Assembly: GCA_027919835.1 (NCBI GenBank)
Contig: JANVFP010000034.1
Location: forward strand, 124,001-188,000
DNA from: Lentinula raphanica
Lineage: Eukaryota; Basidiomycota; Agaricomycetes; Agaricales; Omphalotaceae
Length of the DNA: 64,000 nucleotides
Direction of reading: 5' to 3'
Shown: positions 24,381-36,395 of the stretch, in pieces
How positions within the stretch are numbered: position 1 is the first letter of the stretch
Layout of the letters: each line of letters opens with the position of its first letter
Translations under genes and position numbers: made by a program
Notes under the pieces: generated by a model
Told to the model about the DNA's origin: nothing
The model's database searches: none
The model's input: the letters and a program-made list of their open reading frames with translations, nothing else

Positions 24381-26784
24381 ATGATGGACGAGAAAACAGG
24401 CTCCAGCGACGATGGTCTGCCGATTTCTACCATGCCCAGAACCGTGGGTTTCGATGACTCTTCGGCCTCGGGTGATCCGAGTAGTGGAAGAAAAGGCAAA
24501 GGTGGATGGAAAGGATTGAGTAGTAAAGCGTTGAGATGGGGTATAGAAACTCACGGGTGAGTAAGCATTTGGAATTACATGACAGGGCTCGTACATATTC
24601 GTTCAACACTGTCCTTTCTCTTTGATGAATAACTTGTGCTAATGATGCTCCAGAATCGCACCCACTACGGAGGAAGAACGGTCAGACACCCGAATGTGGC
24701 AGATGTTCACCGTCTGGTTCTCTGCGATACTCAATCTTACAGGGTGAGTTATTTTCGCGTCAAGCCGATTCCAAGCCAGGGAATGTGACTCATGCACAAT
24801 GTTTTACTCTTGCGTACTATAGAATGAGCACAGGCGCGTTAGGACCTATTTTCTTCGCATTGGACTTTCGTGAATCTATCGTTGTCCTGGTCATCGCGGA
24901 TATCATGTCAGTAGGACTCATCTGCCCCTCTGTCAGCGGAGTGTTTGATGCTGACAAGCACTTTTTGCGCGTAAACTCCAGATGCTGTTTTGTTCCGGCG
25001 TACTTGTAAGCCCCTTTCACCCTACTCGCCGTCAGATGTGTATTCCGCCGTTTCTTATCTTCGCTTCGCAATACCAGTGTGGTCTTCGGTCCCAAACTCG
25101 GTACACGAACAATGGTACAGAGTCGATTCACGTTCGGGTGAGCACTGCGTTACGTTCTTTCACCATCGTAATCGATTGATCTCTATATGAAAACCTGGAG
25201 CTTACATATGATTGTAGGTACTACGGAGCAATGCTCATCTCCGCTCTCAACGTCTTTTCGCAAATCGGATGGCTCATCATCAACTCTATCGTAGGCGGCC
25301 AGGTTCTCGCAGCCGTCTCGACAAGTCTAGATGACACAGCCGGTATCGTGATCATTGTGATCATCTCGCTCGTGGTGGGTATCATTGCTACTTGTACTTG
25401 TCTATTCTTCACTATCCCAGTGCTCATTGCATCCTCTTGACCAATGACGAACCTCCGTTATGTAGCTTTCCTTCTGTGGATACAAAGCTCTACACTGGTA
25501 CGAGACGTACATCTGGGTGCCCAGCGTGGTCCTGTTCATCGCGTTACTTGGCGTCGGAGGGAACCAGCTTGTTTCGCAAATACCTGTGATCAACGCTTCG
25601 ACGCCAGCTGCTAGTGCGGCTATGTTAATTGCGTATGGGACGACGGCGGGTGCTTCGGATCTGACGTGGTGTTCGTTTGCGGCTGATTATGGGATTTATC
25701 ATGAATCGAGGACTCCAACGTGAGTATATCCTGTCTTTTTGATTCTCGAACTTGAGCCTGTGTGTGTTGACGACATCAAATGTTTGATTTTTCCAGATGG
25801 AAGATATTCTCCTGGGCGTACGCTGGGATCTTTCTTTCAGCTGTACGTCTCATCTTTCTCTTCGTGGTGCTATTTCCCTTTCATTGAAAACTTCGACCAT
25901 ATCTAGTTCATAGGCCATATCATCGGTGCTGCTTTTGCCTCTGCTGCTCCTGCGATACCCGCTTGGGAAACGGGTCTTGGAGATGGAGAGGACTTTGGTC
26001 GTTTCCTCGTCGCCATTCTCGCGCCTATAGGGAATTTTGGGAAGTTCCTCGTCGTGTTGGGTGCTCTTACTGTAACGGCACCTTGTGCGATTACGATGTA
26101 TTCGTTTGGTGCGTGATTGGTTTCATCAGCAGGAATTGAGGCGAGGGTGCTCATCGTGTCGCGGTTCTTGATTTTTAGGTGTCAGCTTGATGAGTATATC
26201 ACCGGTTTTTGCCAGGGTTCCGAGATATATTTACTCCCTGATTTGTACGGCGATGTAGGTACTTTCTGTGCTTGAGACTCATGAGTACAACTGAAGTGTA
26301 TACGTTTCACCAGAGTCATACCTGTAGCCATCGTAGGAGCTACACACTTCTTCACAGCCTTCGAAGATGTGCTGAGTAAGTTTTCCCTCTCCTCATGCTA
26401 AAAATCTTCGCTCACACATGATACGCACCAGACCTCATCGGCTACTGGGCCACATCCTACGCCGCCATCGTCCTCTCCGAACATTTCATCTTCCGCCACA
26501 ACGACTTTTCCCGATACTCCGTCCCAGACTGGAACACCCCCTCGAACCTACCCCTTGGGATCGCTGCTGTTTCTGCGTTCCTATGTTCCTTCGCGGTCAT
26601 AGTCCCGAGTATGAACCAGCCGTGGTATACAGGGCCTATCGCGGATGCGGGGACAGGTGATATTGGGTTGATCACGGGGTTCTTTTCGGCGGGGATGTTG
26701 TATGTAGTGTTTAGAACGGTCGAGGTTAGATTCAGTGCGGGGAGAAGGAATGGGTATCATGGTGAGAGAGGGGAGGTGTATTGA
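24381..26784 (+). CDS. NCS1-family purine-cytosine permease (Fcy2-like)
   Basis: About ten exons give roughly 520 residues with around twelve hydrophobic segments. After a polar cytosolic N-terminus (FDDSSASGDPSSGRKGKGG) come the NCS1 hallmarks: MWQMFTVWFSAILNLTG, GPIFFALDFRESIVVLVIAD, VVFGPKLGTRTMVQSRFTFG, then YYGAMLISALNVFSQIGW. GYKALHWYETYIWVPS and GASDLTWCSFAADYGIYH follow. The C-terminal half includes FIGHIIGAAFASAAP, APCAITMYSFG, LIGYWATSYAAIVLSEHF and a final GLITGFFSAGMLYVVF helix. It should import purines or cytosine by proton symport at the plasma membrane. The frames join without interruption. A broken copy of the gene lies at 29220-35456. Confidence 0.88.
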
Positions 26785-27381
26785 TCTGGTTTAGGGTTGA
26801 GTGGAACTGTAGGAGCCTCTGGCTTGTTTTGTTCTGACATAGTGGTTGTACCCTTCAATGACATGTATATCTTATGATCCATGATGTACTCATACTATAT
26901 TTCATATGGGATTATCTACAAATACGAGCGCTCTTCCAAACGGCTAGCACGTCCTGGACTACTAAGCTCCTGCATCTTCTCCTTATGATGTACGTGCACG
27001 TGGAGACTCAATCGCCTCCAGTGGATTCTTTCCGTATTCAGAGAAAGTTGTACTTGAAAATTTCCCGAGGTTTCTATATTCTATGATTACAAGTGGGATA
27101 GGTCCTAGAAACAAAGAGAACGAGACGGATGATTGAAGATATAGTAAGTAATACCTAGCTAGACAAACGCACTGAACAACTTGAAGATAGTACATGTTCT
27201 TCAAGCGATGGGACAACGAGTATCGATTTTAAATCGAAGGTGGCTTCCGCGATTGAAACTTGGAGAAGGTAAAGAACGGATTCACAAAGGGGAAAAAGTA
27301 TGTACGTCGAACGATATATCAAAGGAATGAATGAAGTAGAGGTATGAGTGAAAGTATAAAGTCCGTGTGTCGTTCCTATAC
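26785..27381. other. Convergent 3' region, duplicated at 35457-36060
   Basis: Non-coding. It is closely similar in sequence to the stretch after the broken permease copy, so it marks the span of the permease + A-gene segmental duplication. Both copies include GGCTTGTTTTGTTCTGACAT. Confidence 0.65.
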
Positions 27382-28416
27382 CTACGCAGCGCCGTGACCG
27401 TTCCCGCCAGTACGAGGTGGTGCGTGCCTGGTCGTACACAAATCATCAGTATAAGGGCCACTGTTTTCCCTTTCTACCCAATTGCCATCTTGGTCCCTCC
27501 GGAACGTTTGCCAGTGGAATTGGCGATCTTCTTCCCTCCATCTCTCCCGAAAGACCGTGATATGTCCACTTGTGAATACGATCGGCAAATCCATCGCATC
27601 CATCGGTTCCGTGGATATGGTATTGAACACGCGAAACACGTTCTCGGCGGACAAGCCAGTATGCTCGGCGGGGAGGCGAATTTCTGAGTGAGGTCCTAAT
27701 TGTCTCCCAGCATCGGTGAACCATATATGAGTCTCGGATGGATGATGAGGGACTGGTTCCGTTGGCATAACCAGTCGACGATGGAATGGATCTCCGAAAC
27801 TAACAAGGTTATTGGTACCATGGGGAACGGAGAAGAATTGAAAATGGAAGCGGGGGTGGTTACTTGGCAGTTGCTCCAGATAGGACGGTTCAGATTGGGG
27901 GATGATTAGTGTTGTTGCACTTTCTAAACGGCGAACCTGTTCGTTCACCGCAGATAATATCTGGTTTTGGAACCCTGGGTATACATTGGCTTCGGTGGTA
28001 CGGAAGCGTCGTGTCAAATCCTGGGGTCGCTCATCACGGTTAAACCAAACGAGTACTTCAAATTCAACTGTAAGCTGAGTCGGTGCCGCAATCCGCCGAG
28101 GATCGGGCTCGACTGACTGAGTATCGTTGGAGGGCTGAGCCTGGAGTCTCCTTCGCACCAATGAGGATGCAGCCCCATCGTCGGCTATGGAAAGTGCTTT
28201 AGCCTCCGAAGGCTTCCTTTCAGTGACTATGGCCTAAAGAACAAAACACAATCATCAGTATGTGATACGCAAATGCATGACACTACTTGCAATGGTGCCA
28301 GCGCATACATCGAAATACGATTGACTCACGTTGGATGGGAACGGTGCGCCATGCGCAGTGGTCGTTAGGAATCCGAATGCAAGGTAAACGATCCCGGCGA
28401 TTGAAACAAGCTTCAT
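27382..28416 (-). CDS. Family A secreted protein A1 (unrecognised)
   Basis: Two exons on the minus strand: 28416-28330 (29 codons, a complete signal peptide ending TTTAHGAPFPSN) and 28233-27382, phase 0, giving 312 residues. The chain then has a short pro-region ending SSLVRR, a Kex2-like dibasic site found at the same place in A2 and A3 and as SSLARR in A4. The folded module runs from VEFEVLVWFNRD, through a YLEQL...FHFQFFSVPH block, to SETHIWFTDAGRQLGPHSEI and HITVFRERWREEDRQFHWQT. The C-terminus is short and ends GGNGHGAA. No known domain was recognised. This is the simplest member, with one module and no repeat tail, so it is probably closest to the ancestral form. Confidence 0.75.
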
Positions 28417-29219
28417 GACTGAGATGAGCAAGGTGTTAATAAGATGATGATTAGGGTGAATAGATGGATGTAAGTCGTTGAAAGCGTCGGTGATCTGAAG
28501 ATAGAGAACGTTGAGAACAGAACTGCCAGCAGTTTAGAGAGAAAACGTTCAACCCCACCCAGTATATGTAGCCCTATGTAGCCTGAGGGCAAATAGCTGA
28601 TAGCAGTAATCCCTCCACATCACTGGTATGCAAGATAAGATGTCATTGGGCCGTTACCCGTAAGTACAGCTCATGGACACGCAAATGTAGGACCATGATT
28701 CATTACCAGCCTAGGGATGGAAGACTGTTCTGGCAGTCTCCTCAGTGGATTCCGTCTAACTACATACCACACATGCTCCCGAGAACAAAGATGTCTCCAT
28801 GTCAGGCCTGAGGCGTCTCATTATTCATAGATAGCATAGTTGCACATGGTCGCCTATGTATATGATTGATTTTCGGTCAGCGGAGTCCGCAATGATGGGT
28901 TAAAAAGCGCACCACCAGACACCACCCAAAGCCACCCAATGGCAGGAATTCAGAGGCTTTCAGAGGAGAGTAATATCTCATCCTATCTCATCTTTGAGAA
29001 GTCCTGGTCACTGGCGCTTACGTTGAAGTTACATTCGGGGCTTAGTGCGCTTACATAACTTGCTTAGGGGAAATTGGCGAGCAAGGGACTCCGGAAGGAA
29101 GTTGACTCTCTTTAACACTTCTATCGACTGTCTAAGTCTTGAGACTTGCAATTCTCAAGCTACGAGTTTGATCCGGGAGACTCACTATAGTCTCTATACT
29201 CTACCGACTTTTACGTGCA
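28417..29219. other. Upstream flank of A1, duplicated upstream of A2
   Basis: No gene. The stretch around 28842-28945 matches 37816-37920 upstream of A2. A strongly conserved block of about 41 bp sits at 28872-28912 / 37842-37882 and includes GGAGTCCGCAATGATGGG. This may be a shared control region or simply recent duplication. Confidence 0.6.
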
Positions 29220-30550
29220 CGAAACCGCGGTGGTGTTCAATGACTCTTTAGGCTCTGGCGATCCAAGTGGGGGACTGGAATTAGTTGGACGGAAAATCTT
29301 CGAAATGAGCTATCATATTGGTGAGCAACTGAAAATTGCTTTCAACGCATACGTATATGTGCAAAACAATCTTTTAGGATGAAAACTCGCGCTAGCGATA
29401 CTCAGAGTTCAACCGAGAAAGAGCATGCAGACACTTAAATGTGGCAAATCTTCACCGTTTTCATGCAAATAGTTATGAACAATGCTTCGTTCAACACCAG
29501 CTGCTAGTGCGGCTATGTTAATTGCGTATGGGACGACGGCGGGTGCTTCGGATTTGACGTGGTGTTCGTTTGCGGCTGATTATGGGATCTATCATGAATT
29601 GAGGACTCCAACGTGAGTAGATGCTGTCTCTTTCAAATCTCGAACTTGAAACTGTGTGTGTTGACGACATCAAATGTTTGATTTTTCCAGATGGAAGATA
29701 TTCTCCTGGGCGTATGCTGGGATCTTTCTTTCAGCTGTACGTCTCATCTTTCTCTTCGTGGTGCTATCTTCCTTTCATTGAGAACTGCGACCATATCTAG
29801 TTCATAGGCCACATCATTGGTGCTGCTTTTGCCTCTGTTGCTCCGGCGATACCCGCCTGGGAAACGGGACTTGGAGATGGAGAGGACTTTGGTCGTTTCC
29901 TCGTCGCCATTCTCGAGCCTATAGGGAATTTCGGAAAGTTTCTCGTCGTGTTGGGTGCACTGACAGTGACGGCACCTTGTGCGATTACGATGTACTCGTT
30001 TGGTGCGTGGTTACTTTCATCAACAGGAATTGAAGCGAGAGTGCTCACTGGCATCGTGTCGCGGTTCTTGATCTTTAGGTGTCAGCTTGATGAGTATATC
30101 ACCGGTTTTTGCCAGGGTTCCGAGATATATTTACTCCCTGATTTGTACGGCGATGTAAGTTTCTTCCTGTGCTCAAAACTCATTTGCACCACTGATGCAT
30201 ATACTTTTCACCAGAGTCATACCTGTAGCCATCGTAGGAGCTACGCACTTCTTCACAGCCTTCGAAGATGTGCTGAGTAAGTCTTCCCTCCCCTTTTGCT
30301 CAAATTTTCGCTCACACATGATACCCACCAGACCTCATCGGCTACTGGGCCACATCCTACGCAGCCATCGTCCTCTCCGAACATTTCATATTCCGCCACA
30401 ACGACTTTTCCCGATACTCCGTCCCAGACTGGAACACCCCCTCGAACCTACCCCTTGGGATCGCCGCTGTCTCCGCGTTCCTATGTTCCTTCGCGGTCAT
30501 AGTTCCGAGTATGAACCAGCCGTGGTATACAGGGCCTATCGCGGATGCGG

Positions 30551-30559
30551 GGACAGGTG
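30551..30559. repeat. Possible target-site duplication flanking the array (left copy)
   Basis: GGACAGGTG precedes the array here and recurs at the right edge (35319-35327). The uninterrupted permease gene has it once (26649-26657). Internal unit junctions carry only GGACAGG. An 8-bp GACAGGTG or 9-bp duplication is consistent with a DNA-transposon insertion that later amplified. Confidence 0.5.
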
Positions 30560-33500
30560 AAAAATTGGTCATGCCGAGGGTCAGAGGACGCCGCAGGCGT
30601 CCACAGACCTGCCGAGGGTTTCCTCAAGAGCGGAAGCAAATGAGCCGAGGGCTCTGCTTAAAATTGTGTAAGTACAACTCAAATTACAGGCATTTTTGGC
30701 CTGGAAACAGGTAATTATCATCAGAAGTCGCTATACTAGTAATCTACAGCCCCGGATGAGTGTAAGATTCTTTGATAAGTATGTGTGAATGCGAAAATTT
30801 TGGCGCGCGCGTGCGCGCACCCGATGTGGCAATTTGGTCACAGCCTCTGAATGGCAGACTATTTTGAATTCAATGGTTTCTTGACTGCTGAGGGCTTCAA
30901 GTACTACAATTTGAGCTGATATAGAAGATACTGAGTCCTGACATCAGACCCCTCATTTTCTTCAAGTAGACTGGCATTCTGCTTGAAGAAGAGCAAAATT
31001 TTCTAAAAATGCAGACTCGATAAAGAGTCGGTTGAGCGCCTAACTTAATCATGTGATGTGAAAAGCCAAATCGGTCCAAATCGGTCAACGCGGAAATAAT
31101 CGGTCCAAAAAGGTCGGGCGTGGGAACCCTTGGCTTGTAGTAGTAGCCGGACAGGAAAAATTGGTCATGCCGAGGGTCAGAGGACGCCGCAGGCGTCCAC
31201 AGACCTGCCGAGGGTTTCCTCAAGAGCGGAAGCAAATGAGCCGAGGGCTCTGCTTAAAATTGTGTAAGTACAACTCAAATTACAGGCATTTTTGGCCTGG
31301 AAACAGGTAATTATCATCAGAAGTCGCTATACTAGTAATCTACAGCCCCGGATGAGTGTAAGATTCTTTGATAAGTATGTGTGAATGCGAAAATTTTGGC
31401 GCGCGCGTGCGCGCACCCGATGTGGCAATTTGGTCACAGCCTCTGAATGGCAGACTATTTTGAATTCAATGGTTTCTTGACTGCTGAGGGCTTCAAGTAC
31501 TACAATTTGAGCTGATATAGAAGATACTGAGTCCTGACATCAGACCCCTCATTTTCTTCAAGTAGACTGGCATTCTGCTTGAAGAAGAGCAAAATTTTCT
31601 AAAAATGCAGACTCGATAAAGAGTCGGTTGAGCGCCTAACTTAATCATGTGATGTGAAAAGCCAAATCGGTCCAAATCGGTCAACGCGGAAATAATCGGT
31701 CCAAAAAGGTCGGGCGTGGGAACCCTTGGCTTGTAGTAGTAGCCGGACAGGAAAAATTGGTCATGCCGAGGGTCAGAGGACGCCGCAGGCGTCCACAGAC
31801 CTGCCGAGGGTTTCCTCAAGAGCGGAAGCAAATGAGCCGAGGGCTCTGCTTAAAATTGTGTAAGTACAACTCAAATTACAGGCATTTTTGGCCTGGAAAC
31901 AGGTAATTATCATCAGAAGTCGCTATACTAGTAATCTACAGCCCCGGATGAGTGTAAGATTCTTTGATAAGTATGTGTGAATGCGAAAATTTTGGCGCGC
32001 GCGTGCGCGCACCCGATGTGGCAATTTGGTCACAGCCTCTGAATGGCAGACTATTTTGAATTCAATGGTTTCTTGACTGCTGAGGGCTTCAAGTACTACA
32101 ATTTGAGCTGATATAGAAGATACTGAGTCCTGACATCAGACCCCTCATTTTCTTCAAGTAGACTGGCATTCTGCTTGAAGAAGAGCAAAATTTTCTAAAA
32201 ATGCAGACTCGATAAAGAGTCGGTTGAGCGCCTAACTTAATCATGTGATGTGAAAAGCCAAATCGGTCCAAATCGGTCAACGCGGAAATAATCGGTCCAA
32301 AAAGGTCGGGCGTGGGAACCCTTGGCTTGTAGTAGTAGCCGGACAGGAAAAATTGGTCATGCCGAGGGTCAGAGGACGCCGCAGGCGTCCACAGACCTGC
32401 CGAGGGTTTCCTCAAGAGCGGAAGCAAATGAGCCGAGGGCTCTGCTTAAAATTGTGTAAGTACAACTCAAATTACAGGCATTTTTGGCCTGGAAACAGGT
32501 AATTATCATCAGAAGTCGCTATACTAGTAATCTACAGCCCCGGATGAGTGTAAGATTCTTTGATAAGTATGTGTGAATGCGAAAATTTTGGCGCGCGCGT
32601 GCGCGCACCCGATGTGGCAATTTGGTCACAGCCTCTGAATGGCAGACTATTTTGAATTCAATGGTTTCTTGACTGCTGAGGGCTTCAAGTACTACAATTT
32701 GAGCTGATATAGAAGATACTGAGTCCTGACATCAGACCCCTCATTTTCTTCAAGTAGACTGGCATTCTGCTTGAAGAAGAGCAAAATTTTCTAAAAATGC
32801 AGACTCGATAAAGAGTCGGTTGAGCGCCTAACTTAATCATGTGATGTGAAAAGCCAAATCGGTCCAAATCGGTCAACGCGGAAATAATCGGTCCAAAAAG
32901 GTCGGGCGTGGGAACCCTTGGCTTGTAGTAGTAGCCGGACAGGAAAAATTGGTCATGCCGAGGGTCAGAGGACGCCGCAGGCGTCCACAGACCTGCCGAG
33001 GGTTTCCTCAAGAGCGGAAGCAAATGAGCCGAGGGCTCTGCTTAAAATTGTGTAAGTACAACTCAAATTACAGGCATTTTTGGCCTGGAAACAGGTAATT
33101 ATCATCAGAAGTCGCTATACTAGTAATCTACAGCCCCGGATGAGTGTAAGATTCTTTGATAAGTATGTGTGAATGCGAAAATTTTGGCGCGCGCGTGCGC
33201 GCACCCGATGTGGCAATTTGGTCACAGCCTCTGAATGGCAGACTATTTTGAATTCAATGGTTTCTTGACTGCTGAGGGCTTCAAGTACTACAATTTGAGC
33301 TGATATAGAAGATACTGAGTCCTGACATCAGACCCCTCATTTTCTTCAAGTAGACTGGCATTCTGCTTGAAGAAGAGCAAAATTTTCTAAAAATGCAGAC
33401 TCGATAAAGAGTCGGTTGAGCGCCTAACTTAATCATGTGATGTGAAAAGCCAAATCGGTCCAAATCGGTCAACGCGGAAATAATCGGTCCAAAAAGGTCG

Positions 33501-35325
33501 GGCGTGGGAACCCTTGGCTTGTAGTAGTAGCCGGACAGGAAAAATTGGTCATGCCGAGGGTCAGAGGACGCCGCAGGCGTCCACAGACCTGCCGAGGGTT
33601 TCCTCAAGAGCGGAAGCAAATGAGCCGAGGGCTCTGCTTAAAATTGTGTAAGTACAACTCAAATTACAGGCATTTTTGGCCTGGAAACAGGTAATTATCA
33701 TCAGAAGTCGCTATACTAGTAATCTACAGCCCCGGATGAGTGTAAGATTCTTTGATAAGTATGTGTGAATGCGAAAATTTTGGCGCGCGCGTGCGCGCAC
33801 CCGATGTGGCAATTTGGTCACAGCCTCTGAATGGCAGACTATTTTGAATTCAATGGTTTCTTGACTGCTGAGGGCTTCAAGTACTACAATTTGAGCTGAT
33901 ATAGAAGATACTGAGTCCTGACATCAGACCCCTCATTTTCTTCAAGTAGACTGGCATTCTGCTTGAAGAAGAGCAAAATTTTCTAAAAATGCAGACTCGA
34001 TAAAGAGTCGGTTGAGCGCCTAACTTAATCATGTGATGTGAAAAGCCAAATCGGTCCAAATCGGTCAACGCGGAAATAATCGGTCCAAAAAGGTCGGGCG
34101 TGGGAACCCTTGGCTTGTAGTAGTAGCCGGACAGGAAAAATTGGTCATGCCGAGGGTCAGAGGACGCCGCAGGCGTCCACAGACCTGCCGAGGGTTTCCT
34201 CAAGAGCGGAAGCAAATGAGCCGAGGGCTCTGCTTAAAATTGTGTAAGTACAACTCAAATTACAGGCATTTTTGGCCTGGAAACAGGTAATTATCATCAG
34301 AAGTCGCTATACTAGTAATCTACAGCCCCGGATGAGTGTAAGATTCTTTGATAAGTATGTGTGAATGCGAAAATTTTGGCGCGCGCGTGCGCGCACCCGA
34401 TGTGGCAATTTGGTCACAGCCTCTGAATGGCAGACTATTTTGAATTCAATGGTTTCTTGACTGCTGAGGGCTTCAAGTACTACAATTTGAGCTGATATAG
34501 AAGATACTGAGTCCTGACATCAGACCCCTCATTTTCTTCAAGTAGACTGGCATTCTGCTTGAAGAAGAGCAAAATTTTCTAAAATGCAGACTCGATAAAG
34601 AGTCGGTTGAGCGCCTAACTTAATCATGTGATGTGAAAAGCCAAATCGGTCCAAATCGGTCAACGCGGAAATAATCGGTCCAAAAAGGTCGGGCGTGGGA
34701 ACCCTTGGCTTGTAGTAGTAGCCGGACAGGAAAATTGGTCATGCCGAGGGTCAGAGGACGCCGCAGGCGTCCACAGACCTGCCGAGGGTTTCCTCAAGAG
34801 CGGAAGCAAATGAGCCGAGGGCTCTGCTTAAAATTGTGTAAGTACAACTCAAATTACAGGCATTTTTGGCCTGGAAACAGGTAATTATCATCAGAAGTCG
34901 CTATACTAGTAATCTACAGCCCCGGATGAGTGTAAGATTCTTTGATAAGTATGTGTGAATGCGAAAATTTTGGCGCGCGCGTGCGCGCACCCGATGTGGC
35001 AATTTGGTCACAGCCTCTGAATGGCAGACTATTTTGAATTCAATGGTTTCTTGACTGCTGAGGGCTTCAAGTACTACAATTTGAGCTGATATAGAAGATA
35101 CTGAGTCCTGACATCAGACCCCTCATTTTCTTCAAGTAGACTGGCATTCTGCTTGAAGAAGAGCAAAATTTTCTAAAAATGCAGACTCGATAAAGAGTCG
35201 GTTGAGCGCCTAACTTAATCATGTGATGTGAAAAGCCAAATCGGTCCAAATCGGTCAACGCGGAAATAATCGGTCCAAAAAGGTCGGGCGTGGGAACCCT
35301 TGGCTTGTAGTAGTAGCCGGACAGG
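30560..35325. repeat. Eight head-to-tail 595-596 bp repeat units
   Basis: Units start at 30560, 31156, 31752, 32348, 32944, 33540, 34136 and 34731. The first six are 596 bp and appear identical on reading. The seventh has lost one A in a run near 34580, and the eighth starts with one A fewer. Each unit begins AAAAATTGGTCATGCCGAGG and ends GTAGTAGCCGGACAGG. Inside are a GGACGCC-GCA-GGCGTCC hairpin, three GCCGAGGG motifs, a 16-bp alternating purine-pyrimidine GCGCGCGCGTGCGCGC, and three CGGTC-type motifs near the end. No coding function is evident. The array interrupts a permease pseudogene. Confidence 0.96.
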
Positions 35326-35456
35326 TGATATTGGGTTGATCACGGGGTTCTTTTCGGCGGGGATGTTGTATGTGGTGTTTAGGACGGTTAAGGTTAGGTT
35401 TAGTGCGGGGAGAAGGAATGGGTATCATGGTGAGAGAGGGGAGGTGTATTGATCTG

Positions 35457-36045
35457 GTTTAGGGTTTAGTGGAACTGCAGGGGCCTCTGGCTTGTTTTGT
35501 TCTGACATAGTGGTTGTACCCTTCGATAGAATGTATATCTTATGATCCATGGTGTACTCATATATCCCATGTGGGATTATCTACGAATACGAGCGCTTTT
35601 CCAAACGGCTGGCACGTCCTGGACTTCCAAGCTTCTGCATCTTATCCTTATGATGTACGTGTACATCATGCAACGCAATTCTACTCAAGATAGAATTTGG
35701 GATCTGCACTGGACTCCTTCCTTTTCCTGTGTTGTACATGAAGTTTGAACATCTCCCGGCGTTTCTATGTATATTCTAGTATTACAAGCGGGATAGTCCC
35801 TACAGACAAAGAGAACGAGACAGATGAAATGAACTGAACAACTTGAAGACAGTGTGTACATGTTGTATCAAGTCTGAATCCAATCGAAGGTAGCTGACTC
35901 CGTGATGGATTGAACTGATGGAAAGGAGAAGGTAAAGAACGGGTTCACACAGGTGGAAAAGTATGTACAAAGTTGAACGAAATATGAATAAAACGATGGA
36001 GTAAAAGTATGAGCAAGACGGATCAAGTTCGTATGTTGTACTAAT
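35457..36045. other. Duplicated 3' flank after the permease pseudogene
   Basis: Non-coding and matching 26785-27381, with indels. Nothing else was seen. Confidence 0.6.
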
Positions 36046-36130
36046 ACCTACGCAGCACCACTGTTCCCGCCAGTATGAGGAGGTGCGTCGGTCGCAAGCA
36101 GATCAGCAGTGAAAGGAGACAATGCACAGT
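36046..36130 (-). pseudogene. Relic of the 3' end of a family A gene
   Basis: About 85 bp match the C-terminal end of A1 (27385-27470 region), including the TTCCCGCCAGTA stretch, and are then cut off. The stretch 36130-36395 after it is related to the 3' flanks of other A genes. This suggests that a former A copy was deleted down to its tail between A1 and A2. Confidence 0.6.
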
Positions 36131-36395
36131 GTACCAGTCACCGTAGCCTAAATCTGAGGCTATCGTAACGAGCTCGGAGTAATCTGGCAGCGAGTTTGTG
36201 AAAATTTCGTTCATATCAGGTTTGGGTGCATGATCTCTTGTGTACGACCTTGTGCGACTTGGTCCATAAGATGAGCACAGGGTAAAACCGGGGTCAAAGA
36301 GGTGAAAGAAGATATATATGTACATCGAACAAGAAACAAACGAAATAGAAGTATGAGTACAACAGATGTATAAAGTCCGTATGTTGTACCTATAC

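Larger units (their letters stand above)
29220..35456 (+). pseudogene. Broken NCS1 permease copy, internally deleted and split by a repeat array
   Basis: Remnants of the first two exons lie at about 29220-29470 (a match to the FDDSS...GDPS region with frames lost). A deletion then removes the helices up to the ASTPAASAAML segment, which resumes near 29497. From there to 30559 the copy is very close to 25608-26657 of the intact gene, including introns. At the codons for ADAGTG the reading is interrupted by the 4.77-kb array. The last exon resumes at 35326 (GLITGFFSAGMLYVVF) and ends at the TGA matching that of the intact gene. Function is ruled out by the deletion and the insertion. Confidence 0.88.

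Noticed and set aside
30560..35325. CRISPR-like array
   Set aside because: Units are 596 bp with no spacer/repeat alternation, and the genome is eukaryotic.
30560..35325. Helitron origin of the array
   Set aside because: Ends lack the 5' TC and 3' CTRR with hairpin, and insertion is not between A and T with no duplication.
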